Positions 57,915 through 64,000 of a DNA stretch of 64,000 nucleotides are shown here, piece after piece. Under the pieces are notes generated by a model. It did not search any database, was not told the DNA's origin, and worked only from the letters and a program-made list of their open reading frames with translations. Made by a program: the position numbers and the translations under genes. The DNA comes from Persicaria tinctoria (lineage: Eukaryota > Streptophyta > Magnoliopsida > Caryophyllales > Polygonaceae): NCBI GenBank assembly GCA_037127255.1, contig JBANSL010000002.1:40154892-40218891 (forward strand), given 5' to 3'. Each line of letters starts with the position of its first letter. Position 1 is the first letter of the stretch.

Positions 57915-59080
57915 ATATCGACCTACATCCAGTGACGTCATCAAGTCGATTTCGAGCTCTACTTAAAGTTCTATCCCGAATCCAATGGAGATATTTTCGA
58001 GAGGAGATTCCTTGCATATGAAGACTTGAGAGATTTACCCTAAGGATTTTTCTTGTTTTACCTATTTAGATTTATTTATTTCCAAGTACAGTTTTATCTT
58101 TAGAATTAGATAGAGTTTCCTTTCTTTGGATAGCAAGGATTTAGCATTATAAATAGAGCATATAGGGCTGATTTTTATTCATTCCATGATACATTCGAAA
58201 GTAGAGAGTAGAGAGAGAGAGAGAGGGGAGGCCGAGAGGAGTGAAGGAGCGAGAGCAAGTTGGCTCCGATCGGTTGTAAGCTCTGTTTAGTTTATTAATG
58301 CAAGTTTCTTTTCCATCAATGATGTCTGCAATTGCGATGAAGAGTGAGTAGTCCACCCACTTCTAGGGTCGGGGTGAGCCCGACGATAGCCAAGCGTGTT
58401 TGAGGTAAAGATTCGATCTTTATTGTGTTTTGAGCATCTACTACCTTTTATATGTTTATTGACTATTTAATAGAGATTCAGGTTAACCACTTAGATTATA
58501 AACATAAAATTGGTAGATACAATTAGGGTTTCTTGAGAGAGTTGTCTAATTGTTGGAAAATGTGAAAGCTTAATCCTTTGATGTGACCGCATGTTTATCT
58601 TTTTATCTTGCCTTATACATATCTGGTTATCGTTGTTGCCAACCCCGATCTTTGAAGTCTTTTATCTTATTGAGTTTAGTTTCACCAGGTTCGTGTTTGC
58701 CTTTATTTAAAATTGTAATTTTTATTTCTGCCGTACTCGAGATCGACCAGAGTTACCTGAAGTCAACTACCACAGTGGTCGAAGTCGAGTAGGTTTAGTC
58801 GACCTCGACCAGATATTTTGTGTTTCTGCGCTTGCCTGCTTTTGTTCTACAGATTTTTACTCAACTGAGTAGTCGACGTCGAGGACCCTTAGTCGACGTC
58901 GAGTACTTCCTGAAGTCGATGTGAGATTTGCTGCTGCCTAGGATCGCTGACCTGCCTCCTCGAGGATCGATCTTGACTTTCTGTTGCTACATCCGGAGGG
59001 AGTCTTGTAATTATTTGCGTGGGCACGAATCTGGTTTTGATTTATATTATTATTTATTGAACTCGATTTCCTCCTACAAC
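57915..59080 (+). repeat. F2 LTR copy 1, second part
   Basis: Continues the LTR after the insertion. It contains a TATA-like TATAAATA (58148-58155), a (GA)n tract (58206-58224), and motif cluster 2 (58740-58925) with several TCGACGTCGAG and TCGACCTCGACC units. It lacks the last about 100 bp relative to copy 2 and passes abruptly into Copia pol. Confidence 0.75.
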
Positions 59081-60125
59081 ACCTCATCACAAGAAGGCTA
59101 TCAGCTGTAAGTGGGTCTTTCGGGTGAAGTACAATTCAAACGGAAGTATTGAGCGGCACAAAGCTCGCCTTGTGATTCTTGGAAACAGACAGATTGAGGG
59201 AACTGATTTCTCTGAGACATTCACTCCTGTTGCTAAATTGGTGTCTGTCAAAGTTGTTCTTGAGGTAGCTTCTATTCAGAACTGGGAGCTCCATCAGATG
59301 GACGTTCATAATGCATTTCTTCATGGTGATCTTCATTAAGAGGTATACATGTCCTTTCCCCTAGGATTCTCTAAAGACGGCTCCTCTAAAGTGTGTAGAC
59401 TCCGAAAATCGCTCTATGGCCTTTGGCAAGCACCTCGGAACTGGTTCGCAAAGCTGGCCTCTGCTCTTCGTCTGGTCGATTTCTCTTAGTCTTATGCTGA
59501 CTACTCTTTATTCTCCTATTCTCGGTCTGGTGTTATTATGCATGTGGCCATCTATGTTGATGACTTGATCATTACGGGCAACGACTCTGCCTCTATCAAT
59601 CGATTCAAGACCTATCTTCACTCTTGTTTTCATATGAAAGATCTTCAACATCTCAAGTACTTCCTCGAACCTCTTCTGGCATCGTTCTGTCTCAACGCAA
59701 ATATACTCTGACATCTTGGGCGAGGTCGGCTTTCTTGGATCCAAAACGGCCGCCTTTCCTATGGAACAGAACCACACGCTCGCTCTAGACACCAGTCCTC
59801 TTCTTCAGACGCCAGATCAGTATCGCCGGGTTATTGGTCGTCTCATCTACCTCACGATCACTAGACCCGATCTATCCTACTCCGTCCACATTCTGGCTTA
59901 ATTCATGCAACAACCTCGCCAGGCTTGGCGGCCGGATCAGGGACTCTTTCTCTTTCGACACAGCGATCTTCGGTTGATTTCATATTGCGACTCTGACTAT
60001 GCCACGTGTCCGTTGACTCGTCGATCGCTCACTAGCTACATCGTCAAGATCGGTGAGTCCCCAGTATCCTGGAAAACCAAAAAACAAACTACAATCTCTC
60101 GCTCACTGGCTACATCGTCAAATGG
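59081..60125 (+). pseudogene. Copia (RE1/Ale-like) RT and RNase H fragment
   Basis: It begins mid-domain (HHKKAISCKWVFRVKYNS) and reads RLVILGNRQIEGTDFSETF, QMDVHNAFLHGDLH, a stop (59337), [13 protein letters not shown], a stop (about 59487), and IYVDDLIITGND (about 59548). After an indel near 59665: RRVIGRLIYLTITRPDLSYS and, in the RNase H, SYCDSDYATCPLTRRS and SPVSWKTKKQTTISRS. At least three stops and one indel; the end is lost after 60125. By lineage it could belong to the same element as the gag at 46853. Confidence 0.85.
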
Positions 60126-60882
60126 AATCAGATTCACACTTGCACTCTCTAGCATATTTATCAACGTACGACAAAAGGTTATGCCTTATGGTGTTCGATT
60201 CCTTGGATCTGGGACATAAGGAAGGGTTTGTGAATTATATGTGTAGGTGCCTTTAGTACTAGAGACGTGCATATGCTCGGTCCATGCTCGAGCCAAACTC
60301 ATCTAAATTTCGTATTTGCATTAGTTATAAATCCAAATCAAATCGAAGGATTAACTTGCTTTCAATTGTTACGAGCTAGTTTCGCGGATTATATTATTTG
60401 GGTTGGATGTCTATGTAGTTCTCAGTATGTATGATTAATTATATACAAGAAATGAACAGTGGCCAAAGTGAGACTAGGGGTGGAATAGACTGAACTCATC
60501 AAATATAGCTAAAAGACAATCGAAATGATGGTAATGAGCTAGAAAGAAACAATTCATGCAAAGAAGGATTCTTTAAGCATGTTGTTTTTTAGTCTGTACT
60601 TCCAACACTAGAAATTCTGAAATTGTAACATCATTTTTTTTTATTTAGGTAAGGATTCAAAATTTCAAAAAAAAAACCTTTGTTTGGAAAATTGAGAGGG
60701 CAAAAAGACACCATACTGGATAGACTAACCATCATTCAACCACAAAGAAGCAAAAATAAACCAACAAAGAAAAAAACTCAAAGCCTAAAAATAAGGCAAC
60801 CGCCAAACAACTCGAAATGGAAGACTCGTTGAGAGGGTGTGAATAGTGAGATCATGAAATAACATAAGTTAACATGACGTCT
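60126..60882. other. Intergenic DNA
   Basis: No gene or element ends recognised. Two T/A homopolymer runs lie near 60636 and 60670. Confidence 0.35.
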
Positions 60883-61012
60883 CACTACAAAAATTATCAT
60901 CATGGAAAAGGACAGCTCCAGGGTAAGTGTGGACCACATGATGTTATCTCACTACAAAAATCATCAGCATGGAAAGGGACATCTCCAGGGTAAGTGCGGA
61001 TCACACGATGTT
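60883..61012 (+). repeat. 67-bp tandem pair beginning CACTACAAAAA
   Basis: CACTACAAAAATTATCATCA (60883) and CACTACAAAAATCATCAGCA (60950) start two tandem units that share 'ctccagggtaagtg' and 'ccacatgatgtt'-like sequence. CACTACAAAAA is a frequent CACTA terminus, so this may be a duplicated element end; no partner end is seen. Confidence 0.45.
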
Positions 61013-61227
61013 CTCCTCGCCTATATGAGAGATCTTCGGAGACCACAAGCACTACCAAAATCAACAGAGTTGCATGAATGTACCTCATCCAGAACTGGAC
61101 ACAATCAAACATGTAGCACAACAAGACACCAAGCAGAAACATGAATCAAAGGCCCAACAACCAAATGTTAAAAAATAAAAGACAACTTCTATTTTTTCCT
61201 TTTCTTTTTGTATGTGCTCTTGTTGAC

Positions 61228-63589
61228 TGATAGCACAAAATTAGGTAGGTATAATAGATGGCATTTAGGGTAGTTTGATGAACATATTGCATAATTTAGT
61301 TTACATTTTGCATTCACGCATTATATTGGTGGAGTCGAAATCCACATGTATTTATCGATGATTTCAAGTAAATGTGGATATGAGGAGAAGATTGATATGG
61401 AGGAAATCGAGTTTAATAAATATAAAATATAAAGCAAACCAAATTCTAGTCCACGCTATAGTGAAAGGGAATCAGGTTCGATCCACGAGGAAGCGTGTTA
61501 GCGGATCCTAGACAGCTCGAAATCACGTTCTGTTTCGACTCAGAAGACCACTCGATATCAACCGGTTCAGTCGATATTGACTCAAGTCATTCGATTCCTG
61601 GTGAGTTTCTGCAAAGACAAAAACAACAGTCGATCTCGAGTTGTTGACTCGATATCGAACGATTAGTGATCGATGTCAACTAGCTCAGAAAACTGACATT
61701 CCATCCCAGTTCACTCGATGTCGACTGAGGTATAGTCGATTTGAGTGATTATGCAGTAACCTGAAAACGTCGGAAAAGATGGTGGAAGAATGAAAGGATG
61801 GAAACGAAGGATGATCAGAAATAACAAAGGTGTTGAGTTTTTCGAGGACCCAACAAACGATAGTATAATGATGTAAACAAATATATAAAAAAAAAAAGAT
61901 CTTCCAAAACTAGGGCTTACCACAACGACAACCATTCAAGTGAATTCATAAATCGCAAAAGACAAGAACTTTATCGATAAAGGACAAGGCTTTCACCAAA
62001 TCCGAAAAATATGAATATAAACCTTTCAATAAATAACCCTAATTGCGTCTATCCTCTTCATAATTAGTGTTTATAAACTTCCGAATAGAAACCTTAATTA
62101 CTACCCAAGTTTCACAACATGAGTTCTCTAACCCTTCGATTAAAGATGAAGCATAAGATATAGCGAAATAAAGTACCTTTCTTTCGCGACTCAACAATCC
62201 ACCGGCATGGCTATCGTCGGGCACACCCCGACCCTAGAAGAAGGGCGACTACTCCCTCATCGTAGCAAAAGACATGATTGATGTAAAATAAACTTGCATA
62301 AAACTAAATCAAAGTCTTTACAATTCCGGTGTGCTAACTCTAGCAAGAACGCCAAAACCATAAAAGCTCTAAAAACCCTAACTCTACTAGATTTGTGTCT
62401 TTGTGAGAGATTGAAAGCTATAAATTGAATGAAGGAAAAACCAGCCCCTAGGACTTTATTTATAGGTCTTAATCATTGCTAGCCAAGGATAAAGAATTAT
62501 ATCTAAAACCAGAAGATATAAAACTAGTTAAAGAAAGATATAAATCTAATTAGGTAAATAAGATAAATCCTTAGGGTAAAAAAAAAGAGTCCTCAACCCA
62601 TAAGGATATAACTAAGTAGATGATAGAAACTTTTGTCTTCGTGCTTAAGTCTTCTCCTCTCGGATTCAGATCGACCCAAACGCGTCTCGACCCAACTATG
62701 TCTTCAGTCGACGTCGAGTAGGTCCACTCGATGTCAAGTCATTCACTCGATATCAAGTCTTGTTCAGTAGATATCGAGTCATCTTGTGTTCAGCTGCCAA
62801 GTGTGGCTCAGTGTTCATTCAATTCCGGTGTGCTAACTCTAGCAAGAACGCCAAAACCATAAAAGCTCTAAAAACCCTAACTCTACTAGATTTGTGTCTT
62901 TGTGAGAGATTGAAAGCTATAAATTGAATGAAGGAAAAACCAGCCCCTAGGACTTTATTTATAGGTCTTAATCATTGCTAGCCAAGGATAAAGAATTATA
63001 TCTAAAACCAGAAGATATAAAACTAGTTAAAGAAAGATATAAATCTAATTAGGTAAATAAGATAAATCCTTAGGGTAAAAAAAAAGAGTCCTCAACCCAT
63101 AAGGATATAACTAAGTAGATGATAGAAACTTTTGTCTTCGTGCTTAAGTCTTCTCCTCTCGGATTCAGATCGACCCAAACGCGTCTCGACCCAACTATGT
63201 CTTTAGTCGACGTCGAGTAGGTCCACTCGATGTCAAGTCATTCACTCGATATCAAGTCTTGTTCAGTAGATATCGAGTCATCTTGTGTTCAGCTGCCAAG
63301 TGTGGCTCAGTGTTCATTCAAGATCGGGTGCTTTTCAGTATACATTGAGTCAAAGCAGTCGATGTCGAGTCCCTTTCTGTAGATATCGAGTCATATTCCA
63401 GTCCTTCTTGGTTTTGCTCCGAATTTGCTCCAAATTCTGCAATATTAAACAGAAACTTGTGTAGACCTCTATTTCTTGCAAATAAGCATAAACTACACAA
63501 ATTCACTATATTCCCAACCCAGAATATATAAAATAATTGAAAAAGGAGCGAAATTAAGCATAAAAAGATGGCATAAAACATAGACATCA
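61228..63589 (-). repeat. F2 LTR, copy 2 (with a 499-bp tandem duplication)
   Basis: On the minus strand it starts TGATGTCTATG (63589) and ends GTGCTATCA (61228); 2362 bp, or about 1863 without the duplicated unit, which agrees with copy 1. Motif clusters are at about 61540-61740 and in both duplicated units (62700-62790, 63199-63400). It is the 3' LTR, because internal sequence follows at higher coordinates. Confidence 0.8.
62321..63319. repeat. Tandem duplication, 499-bp period
   Basis: 62321-62819 is repeated at 62820-63319 with about one visible mismatch (cttcagtcgacg versus ctttagtcgacg). The borders share CAA. The unit includes a minus-strand TATAAATAAAG (62454-62464 and 62953-62963) and the motif cluster. 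Confidence 0.93.
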
Positions 63590-64000
63590 AATCACCCCAT
63601 ACTTAAGTTTGCTTGTCCCCAAGCAATAACTTGGATGGTCATACAGGAGAAAACTACAAAAACTCTCAACATAGTGAATTCATTCTCATATTACCAAAAA
63701 CACTCAATTGTCATCCTCGAAAAGGTACTAATATCTTCAAATCCATGCTCGTGAATGGAAAGCAACATCTCACACAAAAGGAGGTTATGTAAAAACAATT
63801 TTCCTGCGACAAAGCAACAATAATCAAGATGACTTTATTTCAGCTAAAAAAGGAGTAGATTGGTAAAAGGCTAAAGGTGGGATATATTTGGCGATAATGG
63901 AGTAATTCCAAAACATTCATACCACATTCATTCTTCATAAGATTTCTCACCTTGCTCTCATCGCTTAATGATTTTTTTCACTATAATGCTTTTACCTTTC
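63590..64000 (-). mobile_element. F2 copy 2, 3' internal region (continues off the window)
   Basis: Minus-strand sequence upstream of the LTR, with the tract 'gggacaagcaaacttaagta' then TGGGGTGATT. It matches 48180-48600 of copy 1 ('aaaaatcattaagcgatgag' versus 'aaaaagcattgagcgatgag'). No coding sequence is visible up to the window edge. Confidence 0.75.

Larger units (their letters stand above)
47986..59080 (+). mobile_element. F2 LTR element, copy 1 (3' end only, split by insertion)
   Basis: 3' internal sequence (from about 48000) and one LTR. The internal part matches the minus-strand copy 2 at the window end: 'gaggtaaaagcataacattg', 'gcgatgag', and the tract 'gggacaagcaagcttaagta' followed by TGAGGTGATT before the LTR. 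The LTR (48603 onward) is interrupted at 49214 by an 8.7-kb element and resumes at 57915. The junction with a Copia pol fragment is near 59080. No protein-coding part of F2 is visible; the tract style suggests a Gypsy-type element. Confidence 0.75.

Overview
This window is nuclear DNA of a flowering plant, most likely a eudicot. Evidence: plant-type LTR retrotransposons of several lineages (Copia with tRNA-iMet-type primer sites, a Sirevirus-like Copia, Gypsy-type elements with a TGGCGCC primer site), plant L1-type LINE sequence, Mutator-like, hAT-, Stowaway- and Tourist-like elements, a spliced FCS-like zinc-finger (FLZ) gene, and FAR1-family and RBR (IBR-domain) gene remnants. I cannot name the species. 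No bacterial, organellar or CRISPR features are present. Only one gene looks intact (FLZ, about 19.5-20.2 kb). Nearly everything else I could classify is mobile-element sequence in various stages of decay.

Layout. 0.5-6.6 kb: a hAT-type MITE, two Mutator-like elements with 9-bp target duplications (each carrying nested repeats), and a Stowaway MITE. 6.8-9.5 kb: a 5'-truncated LINE on the minus strand. 9.5-12.8 kb: AT-rich DNA with a 385-bp direct duplication, fold-back palindromes and a MITE inserted in a MITE. 12.8-19.2 kb: a complete but mutated Copia element with TSD ATTTT, immediately followed by the FLZ gene. 21.8-22.3 kb: a Tourist-like MITE. 22.4-30.2 kb: a Sirevirus-like Copia with a truncated 5' LTR, a large internal deletion and an extra ORF between pol and the 3' LTR. 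30.2-35.5 kb: CACTA-like ends, tRNA-like sequences, a second hAT MITE, an orphan mobile-element domain, and the 5' end of another Sirevirus (minus strand). 36-40.1 kb: an unidentified possible exon, a FAR1-family pseudogene cut by an LTR fragment, and an IBR-domain pseudogene.

40.2-46.6 kb: a large non-autonomous Gypsy-type element (called F1 here; TSD GTATG) that keeps a gag remnant and contains an exon-intron-exon-like segment. 46.6-60.1 kb: a nest. A Copia (RE1/Ale-like) gag and its likely pol remnant lie about 11.6 kb apart. Between them is a 3'-end copy of a second LTR family (F2), and inside the F2 LTR sits an 8.7-kb minus-strand LTR element with TSD ATATC. 61.2-64 kb: a second F2 copy on the minus strand, running off the window, whose LTR carries a near-perfect 499-bp tandem duplication that includes its TATA region.

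The most unusual signal is in the F2 LTRs. Both copies carry two dense clusters of a palindromic motif, TCGATATCGA and close variants such as TCGACGTCGA, and the 8.7-kb element inserted exactly into the ATATC core of one motif. A second is a cluster of snap-back palindromes at the junction of the 385-bp duplication (11.75-11.87 kb). I see no host multi-gene system; the coordinated story is nested transposition, and the FLZ gene may be affected by the Copia LTR about 280 bp upstream of its start codon.
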